A stretch of DNA of 64,000 nucleotides, from contig NC_015572.1 of NCBI RefSeq assembly GCF_000214665.1, forward strand, positions 62,001-126,000, given 5' to 3'. The DNA is from Methylomonas methanica MC09 (GTDB lineage Bacteria; Pseudomonadota; Gammaproteobacteria; Methylococcales; Methylomonadaceae). This document shows, piece after piece, positions 52,240 through 62,475 of the stretch. Within the stretch, counting starts at the first letter, position 1. Each line of letters starts with the position of its first letter. The position numbers and the translations under genes are program-made. The notes under the pieces were generated by a model that worked only from the letters and a program-made list of their open reading frames with translations, did not search any database and had not been told where the DNA came from.

Positions 52240-55200
52240 TCAGGCATAGTCCTTGAGGCAACTATCCAACTGTAGCTGAATCGTTTCCAGTTCCGCAAAT
52301 CCGGCTTTCGCGGTTTGCGCTTCGCCTTGCCAGAATTGACGCATCAGCAGATCCCCTTTATGCAGTAATTGTTCATGTAACGTGTTCAATTGGTGCAACC
52401 AAACTTTATTATACTGCTCTTGCTGTTGAACTTGTTTAAGCCAGCGGCCAAAGTGGCTTTTGTGCGGGTGCATGGACGGCCAGTTCGCCATACTATTCTG
52501 GTTACTGGTCAGACACAGGTCGACCCGCCTCAGCCATTGCTGCAGATCGAGCCGGCGCAAGGCTATTTGGGTTTGATCGCTGGACAGTTCCATCTTCGCG
52601 TAGGTTTGCCAGATCGGAAAAGGTTGGTAGAAATTGATCCAATTGACTATTTCGCTTGCCGGCATGGGTTTGGCGATAGCGAAACCCTGCGCAACATAGC
52701 AATTCAGTAGCAGCAGCGCCAAGCCCTGCTCTTGAGTTTCCACGCCCTCTGCGACGACTTGATTGCCGAAAGCCTGACTCAGACTGATCACACTTTCCAC
52801 AATGGCGAAATCATCCGGATCGTCAAGCATGTCCCGGACGAAGCTTCTATCGATTTTGACCGTGTCCACCGGCAAGTGCCGTAAATGCGTTAACGACGAA
52901 TAACCGGTGCCGAAATCGTCCAGCGCGGCGCCGATACCCAACGCTTCATGGCAGGTTTTAACGGTACGGTTGACCGCCGATAAATCGTCCAAGGCAGTGC
53001 TTTCCAGAATTTCCAGTTGTAAATAATGCGAGGCAATCTGCGGATGTTTAGCCAGTATGGTCTCCAAATGCGAAACAAAGCCCGGCCATAATAAATGATA
53101 AGCGGAAATATTCACGCTGATTTCGATTTTTATCCCCTGCCGGTGCCAAAGAAACAGCTGTCGCCAAGCTTGTTCTATCACCCAATTGCCCAGATTGATT
53201 TCCAATTCGGTGGCCGCCAGTGTGGGTAGAAAACTCAACGGCGACATCATGCCTTGTTCAGGATGTTGCCAGCGTATCAGCGCTTCGACACCGGTAACCC
53301 GGCCGGTTTTCAAGCTGATTTTGGGTTGGTAGTACAGGCAGAATTGCTGGTCGGCAAAGGCGGCCTCCAATTCGTGCAGTTGATTGTGATGATCGAACAT
53401 CAATTGATCCTGACTGGCGTCGAACAACTGAAAGCGGTTTTTACCGGTCAGTTTGGCTTGATACATGGCTTGGTCGGCGTGGCGTATCAAGGTGTCCGCG
53501 TCGGCGTCGTCCAACGGAAAAATACTGACCCCGGTACTGGCGCCGACTTGCACGGCTTGGCCGTTGATAACATACGTTTCCGCAATGGCCTGATGAATGC
53601 GGGTCAGAGTTTGGCTGATTTCTTCCACGCTATGCAGACCGGTCAAAAGCAAGGCGAATTCATCGCCGCCGTGCCGGGAGACGGTATCCTCTTCGCGCAG
53701 ACTTTGTTTGATACGGTTGGCCACCTCGATTAATACCTGGTCGCCCGCGCCATGACCGAGTTGGTCGTTGATGGGCTTAAAACCGTCCAAATCCAGGAAG
53801 CAGACGGCCAGCAGTAATTTGTCGCGTTTGCTGCGGGCAATGGCCTGCGACAGACGATCGCTGAACAACGTACGATTGGGCAGGCGGGTGAGCGGATCGT
53901 AATGCGCCATCAACTCCAGCATTTGCTGCTGATGTTTGATTTGGGTGATGTCGGAGAACAAACCGATGTAATAAATAATCCGGCCCTGATCGTCGCACAG
54001 TGCCGATATACTCAACAATTCGGCATATAGCTCGCCGTTTTTCTTGCGGTTCCATACTTCACCCTGCCAATGCAGATCGGACTTAATGGCTTGCCACATG
54101 TCCCGGTAAAAAGCCGGATCCTGCCGGCCGGACTTCAGTAAGCTGGGTTTTTTGCCGATCACTTCGTCCCGGTTGTAGCCGGTGATGTCGCAAAAAGTAG
54201 GATTGACGTCGATAATATTGGCGGCCTCGTCGGTAATCAAAATCCCCTCGTGGGCTTCGCCGAAAACCCGTGCGGCCAATTTCAGCCGTTCATCGGCCGT
54301 TTTGCGTTCCGTAATATCTCTGGCCATCCATAGCAGGGCAGTGATATGGCCTTCATCGTTGCGTAGCGGGGTTGCGGTGCTTTCCAGCCAGCAGGTATGC
54401 CCTTTGAAGTTTCGTATTTCGAATAACAAGGATCGGCTTTCGCCGGCAAAGACCGCTTCAATGGCTGCGGAAAACGTCTGACGGAATGGGGGCAGCAATA
54501 AATTTAAGGGTTTAAATTCTTTCACCTGTTCCAGGTTTTCCGCGCCCAGCATGGACAATCCGGCCGGATTCATCTCCAGCAATTCGGCTTCGTAAGTAAG
54601 CAACATAATGCACTCGGGCACTGAGTTCAAGATAGTGCGCAGATAGGCTTCGGATTCGCGTATGTGCCGTTCGGCGGCTTGTAGCTCGCAGTTGGCTTTT
54701 TGCAAGTCTTGAGTGCGGCGATCGATCACGGTCTCGATTTGTGCCGTACGTCCGCTGATAGTCAGCAATAAAATGCTGAGCAGGCTGGTGAAGCCCAAGC
54801 CGCTCAACAAAGTAAACCATGGCAACAGCGAACTTTGCTCCTTGATAAAGCCGGTACCCGGAATGATGTTAAGTCGCCAGGTCCTGTCGGCGAATAAAAA
54901 ATCCTGTTGCCATGGATGCAATCCATGACCGGCTTTTATTGGCTGGGCAATGCTTTGTTGATACAACTGCGACTGGCCGGCCGGCGCGTCGACATCCGTA
55001 ATCAGGATAGCGAAAGCGTGTAGATCGAGATGATCCAGGGCGGTTTCAACCAGGCGTCTAGGTAAAATCACGGCCGAAACGAACCCCGTCAGATCGTCCG
55101 CGGAACGGGAAGATTGACCCCTGAAAACCGGAATAGATAATAAAACGCTGGTTTCCGCGTCGTTACGTTGAATCAGGTTTAATGGTTCGCTGGCACTCGG

Positions 55201-56298
55201 TTGGCCGCTGGCGAGTGCTCGCATTTTTGATGTCCGGCTTAACAAATTGGCGGTCGAATCCAGCCCGAAGGCGCGTTCATTGCCTTGCATCGGTTCGACA
55301 TAGGCAATGGGAAAATATGCTTCGCGCTCAAGAACGGGAATTAACGAACCGTTAATATCCCGTTCCGCGACTTTAAAATTTGGAAAACCTTCGTTTTGTA
55401 TCCGTCGTTCGAAACCGGACAATTCGGAGCGCGGTACCTTGGGCAGCCATTCCAAGGCTTGCAGTTCGGGGTGTCTGGCCAGTAACGATTGCGAAAATCG
55501 GGCAAATTGCTGCCTGTTAACCGTACCGGCGGCCCGATAGAGATCGCGTACGGCCAAGCTATTGTCTATGGCATTTTCGGCATACTCGACCAATTGCCGG
55601 CCGATCATATTGGCTTGGCTCTCGAAATTCAGCTGAATGCGATCATTTTCAGCCCTTTGCACCAATACGAACGTAACCGTCAGTGCCAACCAGGTAAGAC
55701 CCAAAGGCAAAGCCACCCACTGTCGTCTGGCCGCCCAAAGCTTTCTGGGTTTGGCAAACAGGCAAAACATTAGCGGACTGATGATGAAAACGCCAAGACT
55801 ATCGCCCACCCACCAAGTCAGCCAGGATGTTCCTAATGACGGCGTGGGCACCAAGGAAAACCACCATAAACAGACTATCCCCAGGCTTGAACCTATTAGA
55901 TTTGCCAAGGGCCCGGTTAACAGAAAAAACATCAATATGCTGCGGGGGCCATCCAGAGCCGGTACGCCGGGTTTAAGGTATTTTTTGGATAATTGCGCGG
56001 CGGCTAATGTCTGTAAGGTGCTGGCACCGGCAATCAAAAAGGAAGAAAGAATGACATTGGAATCCAATTCGCAGGTGGTTTGGCTGCCTACTAAAAGATT
56101 GTTCGCCAATGCGCCCAAATATATAGCCGGTAACACCGGTTTACCCCACAGCAAAAGGGCGGCCAGACACAAGCCGGTAGGCGGCCAAAGCGGACTGGCA
56201 TAGCTGGGTGAAATAATCATGATCCAGCCCAACCAGCCGCCCAGGAATATCAGAGCGGTTAAAAGCACAAGGCGAAATAAGTAGCTTGCCATGTTCAT
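52240..56298 (-). CDS. MASE1-CHASE-PAS-GGDEF-EAL protein (c-di-GMP turnover)
   Basis: About 1352 residues. A MASE1-like membrane domain covers the first 220 residues (eight hydrophobic segments). A CHASE sensor follows (about 240-430, with LEWLPKVPRSEL and FPIAYVEPM), then a further helix and two PAS domains. The GGDEF motif is intact (codons near 53657-53670), with an REED inhibitory site five residues before it. The EAL motif is intact (VEALIRW, 53278-53286), with DDFGTGYS and KIDRSF. The last 130 residues resemble a CZB-type helical bundle (HFGRWL...LHQLNTLHEQ). Both activities are possible. The ATG at 56298 is preferred to a TTG at 56337. The gene sits inside the Bat cluster, so c-di-GMP may be coupled to it. 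Confidence 0.92.
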   Translation of the reverse strand: MNMASYLFRLVLLTALIFLGGWLGWIMIISPSYASPLWPPTGLCLAALLLWGKPVLPAIYLGALANNLLVGSQTTCELDSNVILSSFLIAGASTLQTLAAAQLSKKYLKPGVPALDGPRSILMFFLLTGPLANLIGSSLGIVCLWWFSLVPTPSLGTSWLTWWVGDSLGVFIISPLMFCLFAKPRKLWAARRQWVALPLGLTWLALTVTFVLVQRAENDRIQLNFESQANMIGRQLVEYAENAIDNSLAVRDLYRAAGTVNRQQFARFSQSLLARHPELQALEWLPKVPRSELSGFERRIQNEGFPNFKVAERDINGSLIPVLEREAYFPIAYVEPMQGNERAFGLDSTANLLSRTSKMRALASGQPSASEPLNLIQRNDAETSVLLSIPVFRGQSSRSADDLTGFVSAVILPRRLVETALDHLDLHAFAILITDVDAPAGQSQLYQQSIAQPIKAGHGLHPWQQDFLFADRTWRLNIIPGTGFIKEQSSLLPWFTLLSGLGFTSLLSILLLTISGRTAQIETVIDRRTQDLQKANCELQAAERHIRESEAYLRTILNSVPECIMLLTYEAELLEMNPAGLSMLGAENLEQVKEFKPLNLLLPPFRQTFSAAIEAVFAGESRSLLFEIRNFKGHTCWLESTATPLRNDEGHITALLWMARDITERKTADERLKLAARVFGEAHEGILITDEAANIIDVNPTFCDITGYNRDEVIGKKPSLLKSGRQDPAFYRDMWQAIKSDLHWQGEVWNRKKNGELYAELLSISALCDDQGRIIYYIGLFSDITQIKHQQQMLELMAHYDPLTRLPNRTLFSDRLSQAIARSKRDKLLLAVCFLDLDGFKPINDQLGHGAGDQVLIEVANRIKQSLREEDTVSRHGGDEFALLLTGLHSVEEISQTLTRIHQAIAETYVINGQAVQVGASTGVSIFPLDDADADTLIRHADQAMYQAKLTGKNRFQLFDASQDQLMFDHHNQLHELEAAFADQQFCLYYQPKISLKTGRVTGVEALIRWQHPEQGMMSPLSFLPTLAATELEINLGNWVIEQAWRQLFLWHRQGIKIEISVNISAYHLLWPGFVSHLETILAKHPQIASHYLQLEILESTALDDLSAVNRTVKTCHEALGIGAALDDFGTGYSSLTHLRHLPVDTVKIDRSFVRDMLDDPDDFAIVESVISLSQAFGNQVVAEGVETQEQGLALLLLNCYVAQGFAIAKPMPASEIVNWINFYQPFPIWQTYAKMELSSDQTQIALRRLDLQQWLRRVDLCLTSNQNSMANWPSMHPHKSHFGRWLKQVQQQEQYNKVWLHQLNTLHEQLLHKGDLLMRQFWQGEAQTAKAGFAELETIQLQLDSCLKDYA

Positions 56299-56378
56299 TC
56301 GGACCGTAGTGTCATTACTGCTGGCTAAAAAATACAAGCGAGGTTGTTTCGGGTATTAACGCACAATAGGCCGGTATC

Positions 56379-57290
56379 CTAGGCTCGGGAACTATTTAAG
56401 TTTAAAACCTCGATGGGCGACTGATTGGTGCAGCAGGGTAATAGTGTCATGCGTAGCTTTTGACAGAGAGTTTTTAAGTGCATATGGCGACTTTGGAAGC
56501 GCTGATGATAGTCGTGACGCTGCTTGACTTCACCGGTGTCTAAAACGATATCGCGGATTTTATCGGTAAACCGGTAGCGGCCTTTCTCGGGAAGCTGACT
56601 CTCCAGGGGATCGAAGATGTGCAGCAAAATCACTTCACAATGGCGGGCTATTAAGGCTAAATGATTTTCCGCGAGCGGGTTAAGGCCGCGAAAGTCGCTG
56701 ATGACGTAAATCCGGCTGCCGGGGTGAGCATGATGTTGCAACCGGGCCAAGGCTTCAGTCAGCGTGCCGCCGCCGTTGCCGGGATAAACCGGGTAGACCA
56801 GGGCATTGAAAAATCTCAGTAATGCCGCTTTTCCGCTGCGGGGCTTTAATTCCAGACAACCTGCGTCGCTGAAAATCTGGCCGCCGATGCGGTCGCCTTG
56901 CTGCTGGGCGGCCCAGGCCAGCAATGCCGCCAGCTTGGCGGCCTGTACGGATTTGAACACCCCGCGGGTGGCGAAGGCCATGCTGGGGCGGTAGTCCACG
57001 GATATGAACAGCGGACGTTCGCGTTCTTCGCAGAACACTTTGCTGTGCGGTTTATCGGTACGGGCGGTGACTCGCCAATCCATGCGCCTGACATCGTCGC
57101 CCGGTTGATAAAGCCGGGTTTCGGCAAACGCCATGCCGCGGCCCTTGAAATGCGATAAATAATTACCGCTTTGCGCGGCGCGGATGCGCTTGGGACGCAA
57201 CTTAAGCGTGGCGGCGGGCTTGGCCAAGTCCACCAGGGTTTTTAAGCTGACGGCTATGCGTTCGTTTTCCGGAGAGGGGGATGGGCTCAT
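56379..57290 (-). CDS. DUF58 protein
   Basis: The 303-residue soluble protein contains the DUF58 signature GRGMAFAETRLYQPGDDVRRMDWRVTARTDKPHSK (about residues 50-85) and a VWA-like remainder with IYVISDFRGL. DUF58 proteins accompany MoxR ATPases and are thought to be adaptors for substrates or envelope assembly. It is cotranscribed with the upstream CreA gene (three bases apart). No membrane helix is present. Confidence 0.9.
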   Translation of the reverse strand: MSPSPSPENERIAVSLKTLVDLAKPAATLKLRPKRIRAAQSGNYLSHFKGRGMAFAETRLYQPGDDVRRMDWRVTARTDKPHSKVFCEERERPLFISVDYRPSMAFATRGVFKSVQAAKLAALLAWAAQQQGDRIGGQIFSDAGCLELKPRSGKAALLRFFNALVYPVYPGNGGGTLTEALARLQHHAHPGSRIYVISDFRGLNPLAENHLALIARHCEVILLHIFDPLESQLPEKGRYRFTDKIRDIVLDTGEVKQRHDYHQRFQSRHMHLKTLCQKLRMTLLPCCTNQSPIEVLNLNSSRA

Positions 57291-57293
57291 GGT

Positions 57294-57770
57294 TTATCGG
57301 CCGTTGGGTTGGTTCGTTCCCCACGGCATAACCGGCACCGTGGAAATGCTGTTTGCCGGTGCGCCTTCTATCAGTTTGCGGCTGATGGCCAGATAGATCA
57401 GGGTGTTATGTGGCTGGTCCCATAAGCGCATTACCCGGGTTTCCTTGAACAAAAAGGACGTGCCTTCGGAAAATACTTCTTCATCCTTGGGTAAATCGGC
57501 GGGCAGACTGATAGGGCCGGTTTGTCGGCAGGCCAACGAAAATTGCGACGGATCGTCCGCTAAACCGAGGGTTCCGGAAACGCCGCCAGCCTTGGCTTGG
57601 CTGACATGGCAAGTAACGCCGGGAATTTTCGGGTCGGCAAAGGCTTCGACGCAGACTTTGTGGTTGGCGCCTATCAGTTTCCAGGCCGTGGTAACGCAGC
57701 CAACGGTTTCCGCCTGTCCACCGGCCGAGATGATCAGCAGCAGCAAAGCGAGAGGCAAATGTTTCTTCAT
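57294..57770 (-). CDS. creA: CreA family protein
   Basis: The 158-residue protein has a signal peptide (cleavage after about residue 20, GGQAE). The mature part matches CreA: GCVTTAWKLIGANHKVCVEAFADPKIPGVTCHVSQAKAGGVSGTLGLADDPSQF. The conserved cysteines (in GCVTT, HKVCVEAF, TCHVS and ACRQT) could form disulphides. Family function is unknown; the location is periplasmic. It is placed between moxR and DUF58, which is not its usual neighbour set, and 73 bases after the moxR gene. Confidence 0.9.
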   Translation of the reverse strand: MKKHLPLALLLLIISAGGQAETVGCVTTAWKLIGANHKVCVEAFADPKIPGVTCHVSQAKAGGVSGTLGLADDPSQFSLACRQTGPISLPADLPKDEEVFSEGTSFLFKETRVMRLWDQPHNTLIYLAISRKLIEGAPANSISTVPVMPWGTNQPNGR

Positions 57771-57843
57771 AGTCGGATTACCTTTGTGTAGTGCGAAGCA
57801 GAGACAGGTCGGCCGGGACGGATTTCCGCCCCGCAGTCCTTAA

Positions 57844-58824
57844 TTAGGGTACCGCAATTCGCGAAATCAATTGCTTAATCACGTCGTCGGTGCTGATACC
57901 TTCGGCTTCGGCTTCGTAGGATAATATCAAGCGATGCCGCAACACATCGTAAGCCACGGCCTGAACATCGCCCGGATCGACGAAGTCGCGCCGGTCCAGC
58001 CAGGCCTTGGCGCGGGCGCAGCGGTCCAGGGCAATGCTGGCGCGCGGGCTGGCGCCGTATTCCAGCCATTTGGCCAAATCGTCGCCGTAGGCGGCCGGGG
58101 TGCGGGTGGCCAAAATAATTTGCAACAGATATTGCTCCAGGGCTTCCGCCATGTATATGTCCAATACTTCGTTGCGGGCCGTGAACAGGGTTTGCTGGCT
58201 GATTTTTTCGGCGATGCCGCCGCCGTTTTGCAGCGTGCCGCGGGCTTCGGCGCGGGCCAGATGCAAAATGGTTTTTTCATGCACGGCGTTGGGGTAATCG
58301 ATTTTAACGTGCATCAAAAACCGGTCCAATTGCGCTTCCGGCAACGGATAAGTGCCTTCCTGTTCGATGGGGTTTTGGGTGGCCATGACCATGAACAGCG
58401 GCGGTAACGGATAGGTGGCTTTGCCGACCGTGATTTGTCGTTCCGCCATGGCTTCCAGTAGTGCGGCCTGTACTTTGGCCGGCGCCCGGTTGATCTCGTC
58501 CGCCAGAATCAGATTATGAAACAACGGCCCTTTCTGGAATTCGAAACTGCCTTGTTGCGGGCGGTAAATCTCGGTGCCGGTCAAGTCGGCCGGTAACAAG
58601 TCCGGGGTAAATTGCACCCGGTGGAAATCGGCCTCAATACCCTGGCTCAACACGTTGATGGCGCGGGTTTTAGCCAATCCGGGGGCACCTTCCACCAGCA
58701 AATGGCCGTCGGCCAGCAATGCGATCAACATTCTTTCCACCAATACGTCCTGGCCGATGATTTGGGTGTTGATGTGGTCTTTAAGCTTGTGTAGCGCGGT
58801 TTGCGCCGGGGTTAAATCGCTCAT
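57844..58824 (-). CDS. MoxR-family AAA+ ATPase
   Basis: About 326 residues. The AAA+ core includes Walker A GAPGLAKT, the pre-sensor AQLDRFLMHV, Walker B LILADEINRAP and sensor ATQNPIEQEGTYPLPE. A C-terminal lid follows with SPRASIALDRCARAKAWLDRRDFVDP. MoxR ATPases act as chaperone-like maturation factors with VWA proteins such as BatA and BatB; in methylotrophs the founder protein is needed for methanol dehydrogenase. The ATG at 58824 fits the family start; the longer frame from 58911 overlaps the preceding gene and has no ribosome site. Confidence 0.94.
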   Translation of the reverse strand: MSDLTPAQTALHKLKDHINTQIIGQDVLVERMLIALLADGHLLVEGAPGLAKTRAINVLSQGIEADFHRVQFTPDLLPADLTGTEIYRPQQGSFEFQKGPLFHNLILADEINRAPAKVQAALLEAMAERQITVGKATYPLPPLFMVMATQNPIEQEGTYPLPEAQLDRFLMHVKIDYPNAVHEKTILHLARAEARGTLQNGGGIAEKISQQTLFTARNEVLDIYMAEALEQYLLQIILATRTPAAYGDDLAKWLEYGASPRASIALDRCARAKAWLDRRDFVDPGDVQAVAYDVLRHRLILSYEAEAEGISTDDVIKQLISRIAVP

Positions 58825-58871
58825 GGTATGCAAATTTTCTGTTTGAAAAAAGGAAGTGATCGGACCGTAAG

Positions 58872-59588
58872 CTAAGGCGTGGGGTGTTGATGGCGTTGCC
58901 GGTTTTTCCATTCCCGGTGTGCGGCCATGATTTTGACCACTTCTTCCGGATCGTCGGTAACGGTAATCAACTCCATATCCTCCGGGGATATGGTGCGGTA
59001 TTCGAGCATTTTATGCTTCATCCAATCCATCAGTCCGCCCCAGAAGTCGCTGCCGAACAACACCAGCGGCAATGGATAGGCCTTGTGGGTCTGCATCAGG
59101 GTCAAGGCTTCGAAAAACTCGTCCAGCGTACCAAAACCGCCCGGCATACACACGTAACCCATCGAATAACGTACGAACATGACTTTACGCACGAAGAAAT
59201 AGCGGAAATTCAAAGACAGGCTTTGATAGGCATTGGCTTTTTGTTCCATCGGCAGTTCGATATTCAAGCCGATAGAGGGTTGGTTTTGCTGATGAGCGCC
59301 TCTATTGGCTGCTTCCATGACACCGGGGCCGCCGCCACTGATGATGGCAAAGCCCTCTTTGCTGAGCAGCTCCGCCAGTTCCACGGTTTTTTGATAATAA
59401 AAATGCTCTTCCGGCAAGCGCGCGGAGCCGAATATCGAAATGGCATCGCACAGACCGGACAATTCATCGAAACCTTCGGTAAATTCGCTGATAATGCGAA
59501 AAATCCGCCAGGACTGATCGCCTTTCAGATCGTCAATGATGCTGGGAGAGGCGGAGCCGGTAGTGGAATGGTTGTTGATGCAGGCCAT
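58872..59588 (-). CDS. LOG family protein (TIGR00730 type)
   Basis: The 238-residue protein has the LOG/lysine-decarboxylase-like motifs SGGGPGVMEAANRGAH and MPGGFGTLDEFFEALTLMQ. These bind nucleotide monophosphate in phosphoribohydrolases such as the cytokinin-activating LOG enzymes. Substrate in bacteria is often AMP or a related nucleotide. The initial 35 residues are longer than in the shortest members. GGAT lies before the ATG. It lies upstream of moxR on the same strand, with 47 bases between, and may be cotranscribed. Confidence 0.9.
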   Translation of the reverse strand: MACINNHSTTGSASPSIIDDLKGDQSWRIFRIISEFTEGFDELSGLCDAISIFGSARLPEEHFYYQKTVELAELLSKEGFAIISGGGPGVMEAANRGAHQQNQPSIGLNIELPMEQKANAYQSLSLNFRYFFVRKVMFVRYSMGYVCMPGGFGTLDEFFEALTLMQTHKAYPLPLVLFGSDFWGGLMDWMKHKMLEYRTISPEDMELITVTDDPEEVVKIMAAHREWKNRQRHQHPTP

Positions 59589-59705
59589 TGGAAGATCCTT
59601 TTACGGTGCGTGCTTTAGCAGACTGATTGGTGACAGCTTGCGCGAATGTCGTTTGATTGCCGGATTAGACCGGTTAGTCGGATATTGCATTGTTGTTTTC
59701 CTTCC

Positions 59706-60992
59706 TTATCGGTTGCGGAATTTATATAACAACCGACCGCCCTGCAAGGTGTGGGTTACTTTACCGATCAAATTTTGCCGCCAATACGGCGTGTTGTGGC
59801 CGGCACTGTGCCAGGATTGCTCATTGACTTCCCATTGCAGGGTGGGGTCGAAAATACAGACATCGGCGTTAAAGCCCGGTGTTAGTGCGCCGGCCTGCAA
59901 GCCTAGAATCGCAGCCGGGTTCTGTGTCAGGCTGGCCAGCGCTTTGCCAAGGCCGATGCGATGCAGGGTGGTCAACTCCAACGTCAGCGGCAGCAGGGTT
60001 TCCAGGGCGGAAACCCCGGGTTCGGTTTCCGGAAAGGCGCCCAGTTTGGCATCCAGGTCGTGCGGTTGATGATCGGAACAAATGGCGTCGATAGTACCGT
60101 TGGACAAGCCTTCGCGCAGATAATGGCCGTCTTCTTCGCTACGGAAAGGCGGAATTACATGATAATGGCTGTCGAACGGCAAAACATCGTTTTCGCTTAG
60201 CAGTAACTGGTGGATAGCCGCGTCGGCGGTGACATTCAGACCGTATTTTTTGGCTTGTTGGATTTTAATCACCGACTGTTTACAGCTGATTTGGCTGATA
60301 TGTATCCGGCAGCCGGTCAATTGCGCCAACTCCAGCGCTTGGGCCAGGGCGATGGATTCGGCGGCGACCGGTATGCCCGGTAAACCGTATTGGCTGGCCA
60401 TGGCGCCTTCGTGGGCGCAGCCTTTGCCGCTCAACGCCGCTTCATTGGCTCGGTACATCAACAGCAAGCCGTGACTGCTGGCGTATTCCATGGCGCGGCG
60501 CAAAATCAATAAATTGCCCAGCGGTGCGTGCGCATTACTGACGGCGATGCAGCCGGCCTGTTTCAAGGCGAACATCGAGCTGAGTTCGGTGCCGTCCAAA
60601 CGTTGGGTCAAGGCGCCTATGCTGTGAATCTGCCGATATTCGGCGGCTTCCGCCTTATCCTTGATGTATTCGACCACCGCCGGGCTATCGATGCACGGTT
60701 TGGTGTCCGGCGGCAGGCATAACGAGGTGACGCCTGCGCTCAGCGCGGCCTTGGTTTCGCTTTTGATGCTGCCTTTATGGCTGTGGCCGGGTTCGCGCAA
60801 GCGGGCGCTCAAATCGATAAATCCCGGGCAGACAATGCGGTCCTTGGCGTCGATGGTGAGATCGGGCGTGAAATCGGCCGGCGGGTTCAATACTTGTAGT
60901 ATTTTTCCGTCCGCGATACACAGTGAACCGATGTCGTCTATCTTATTGGCGGGGTCGATAATGCGGCCGTTTTCGATCAGAATTTTGGTCAT
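59706..60992 (-). CDS. dihydroorotase homologue PyrC' (non-catalytic type)
   Basis: The 428-residue protein has the dihydroorotase amidohydrolase fold but lacks the zinc-binding HxH: the site reads [12 protein letters not shown] where active enzymes have DLHxHLREPG. Other parts ([25 protein letters not shown]) are kept. In Pseudomonas the equivalent PyrC' is inactive and only supports assembly of aspartate transcarbamoylase. The start overlaps the pyrB stop by four bases, giving a pyrR-pyrB-pyrC' operon. A catalytic dihydroorotase should exist elsewhere in the genome. Confidence 0.92.
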   Translation of the reverse strand: MTKILIENGRIIDPANKIDDIGSLCIADGKILQVLNPPADFTPDLTIDAKDRIVCPGFIDLSARLREPGHSHKGSIKSETKAALSAGVTSLCLPPDTKPCIDSPAVVEYIKDKAEAAEYRQIHSIGALTQRLDGTELSSMFALKQAGCIAVSNAHAPLGNLLILRRAMEYASSHGLLLMYRANEAALSGKGCAHEGAMASQYGLPGIPVAAESIALAQALELAQLTGCRIHISQISCKQSVIKIQQAKKYGLNVTADAAIHQLLLSENDVLPFDSHYHVIPPFRSEEDGHYLREGLSNGTIDAICSDHQPHDLDAKLGAFPETEPGVSALETLLPLTLELTTLHRIGLGKALASLTQNPAAILGLQAGALTPGFNADVCIFDPTLQWEVNEQSWHSAGHNTPYWRQNLIGKVTHTLQGGRLLYKFRNR

Positions 60993-61954
60993 GCCGCACC
61001 TCCATGATGGCCCAGCGTCATGGTCATGACGGCCATGCGTACGGCAATACCGTTGCTGACTTGTTCCAGTATCACAGACTGCGGACCGTCGGCCACGCTG
61101 GAAGCGATTTCCACGCCGCGGTTAATCGGGCCCGGATGCATGACAATGGCATTGGGTTTGGCGCGCAGTAGTTTTGCTTCGGTTAAACCGTAGCATTTAA
61201 AAAACTCGCTCTCGCTGGGTAGAAAGGCCGAATTCATGCGTTCCTTTTGCAAGCGCAACATAATGATCACGTCGACATCGCTCAAACCTTCGTCCATGTC
61301 ATGCAGCGGAATTACGCCCATGCTGCGGACATGGGCCGGTAACAGGGTTTTGGGGGCGATAACCCGCACTTCGGCGACACCCAAGGTGTTGAGGGCCAGA
61401 ATCTGCGAGCGGGCCACTCGCGAGTGCAGAATATCGCCGACGATGGCCACCTTCAGGCCTTCGAACTGTTTTTTATGCTGGCGTATAGTGAACATGTCCA
61501 GCATGGCCTGAGTCGGGTGGGCATGCTGGCCGTCGCCGGCATTGATAACGCTGATGTGCGGGGCGGTATGTTGCGCAATAAAATGAGCCGCGCCGCTCAA
61601 GGCATGCCGCACTACAAACATGTCGACGTGCATGGCTTCCAAATTGCGGATGGTATCCAACAGGCTTTCGCCCTTGGAGGTGGCGGACGTGGCAATGTTG
61701 ATGTTCAGTACGTCGGCGGAAAGCCGGGTTGCCGCCAGTTCGAACGTGGTACGAGTGCGGGTGCTGTTTTCGAAAAACAGGTTGACGATGGTTTTACCGC
61801 GCAATAGCGGTACTTTTTTCACCTGATGTTCGGAAATGCCGGCAAAGGATTCGGCGGTATCCAGAATCTCCGTCAGCAAACCTTTGTCCAGGCCTTCTAT
61901 GCTGAGAAAATGCTTGAGTTTGCCTTGTTCTGTGAGTTGCAGATGACGATGCAT
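60989..61954 (-). CDS. pyrB: aspartate carbamoyltransferase catalytic subunit
   Basis: The product is about 321 residues. It catalyses the first committed step of pyrimidine synthesis, carbamoyl phosphate plus aspartate. The carbamoyl phosphate loop is [13 protein letters not shown]. Other motifs are [24 protein letters not shown], and the [11 protein letters not shown]-terminal loop. Length is typical of class A/B enzymes that pair with PyrC'. I chose the ATG at 61954, two bases after the pyrR stop, as the enzyme normally starts here; the frame is open 35 codons further. Confidence 0.95.
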   Translation of the reverse strand: MHRHLQLTEQGKLKHFLSIEGLDKGLLTEILDTAESFAGISEHQVKKVPLLRGKTIVNLFFENSTRTRTTFELAATRLSADVLNINIATSATSKGESLLDTIRNLEAMHVDMFVVRHALSGAAHFIAQHTAPHISVINAGDGQHAHPTQAMLDMFTIRQHKKQFEGLKVAIVGDILHSRVARSQILALNTLGVAEVRVIAPKTLLPAHVRSMGVIPLHDMDEGLSDVDVIIMLRLQKERMNSAFLPSESEFFKCYGLTEAKLLRAKPNAIVMHPGPINRGVEIASSVADGPQSVILEQVSNGIAVRMAVMTMTLGHHGGAA

Positions 61955-61956
61955 GA

Positions 61957-62475
61957 TCAGGCCGCGCAAGCTAGGGTTTGCAGGTCTATGCCCAAGGGGT
62001 CGGGGCCGGTCAGTTTGATGCGCTGGCCTTCCGGCAAGTCGATACGGGCGCCCCGGCAATCGGGTTGTAGCGGTATCTGCCGGCCGTTGCGTTCGATGAG
62101 TACCGCCAACAGTACTTGGTTGGGCCGGCCGTAGTCGAAAATTTCGTTCAATGCCGCGCGGATGGTGCGGCCGGTGTAAAACACATCGTCAATCAGAATA
62201 ATATCCCGGCCCTCTAAATGATGAGGCAATTGGCTGGATTTGACGTTGGGATGCATGCCGATTTGCGAGAAATCGTCGCGGTAAAAAGTGATATCCAGTA
62301 ATCCCAACGGCTCTGTAATGCCCAGGCGTTTGTGCATGTGTTCGGCAATCCAGGCCCCGCCGCTGTGTATGCCGATCAGCAAGGGGTTGCTCAGCTTGCG
62401 GCTTTCGATTTGTTGGCGGATGTCGGCTTCGAGGGTGTCGAGCAATTCAGCGATGTTGAGCGTTGAGGTTGGCAT
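61957..62475 (-). CDS. pyrR: PyrR bifunctional pyrimidine regulatory protein/uracil phosphoribosyltransferase
   Basis: About 172 residues of type I phosphoribosyltransferase fold. The PRPP motif is [18 protein letters not shown] and [20 protein letters not shown] is the second loop. In Gram-positive bacteria PyrR attenuates pyr mRNA; in Gammaproteobacteria it is part of pyrRBC' operons. The ATG at 62475 is preferred; the TTG at 62520 is not typical. No clear attenuator was found upstream. Confidence 0.9.
   Translation of the reverse strand: MPTSTLNIAELLDTLEADIRQQIESRKLSNPLLIGIHSGGAWIAEHMHKRLGITEPLGLLDITFYRDDFSQIGMHPNVKSSQLPHHLEGRDIILIDDVFYTGRTIRAALNEIFDYGRPNQVLLAVLIERNGRQIPLQPDCRGARIDLPEGQRIKLTGPDPLGIDLQTLACAA

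Noticed and set aside
58884..59618. 244-codon plus-strand frame
   Set aside because: Exact antisense of the LOG-family gene, whose motifs are clear on the minus strand.
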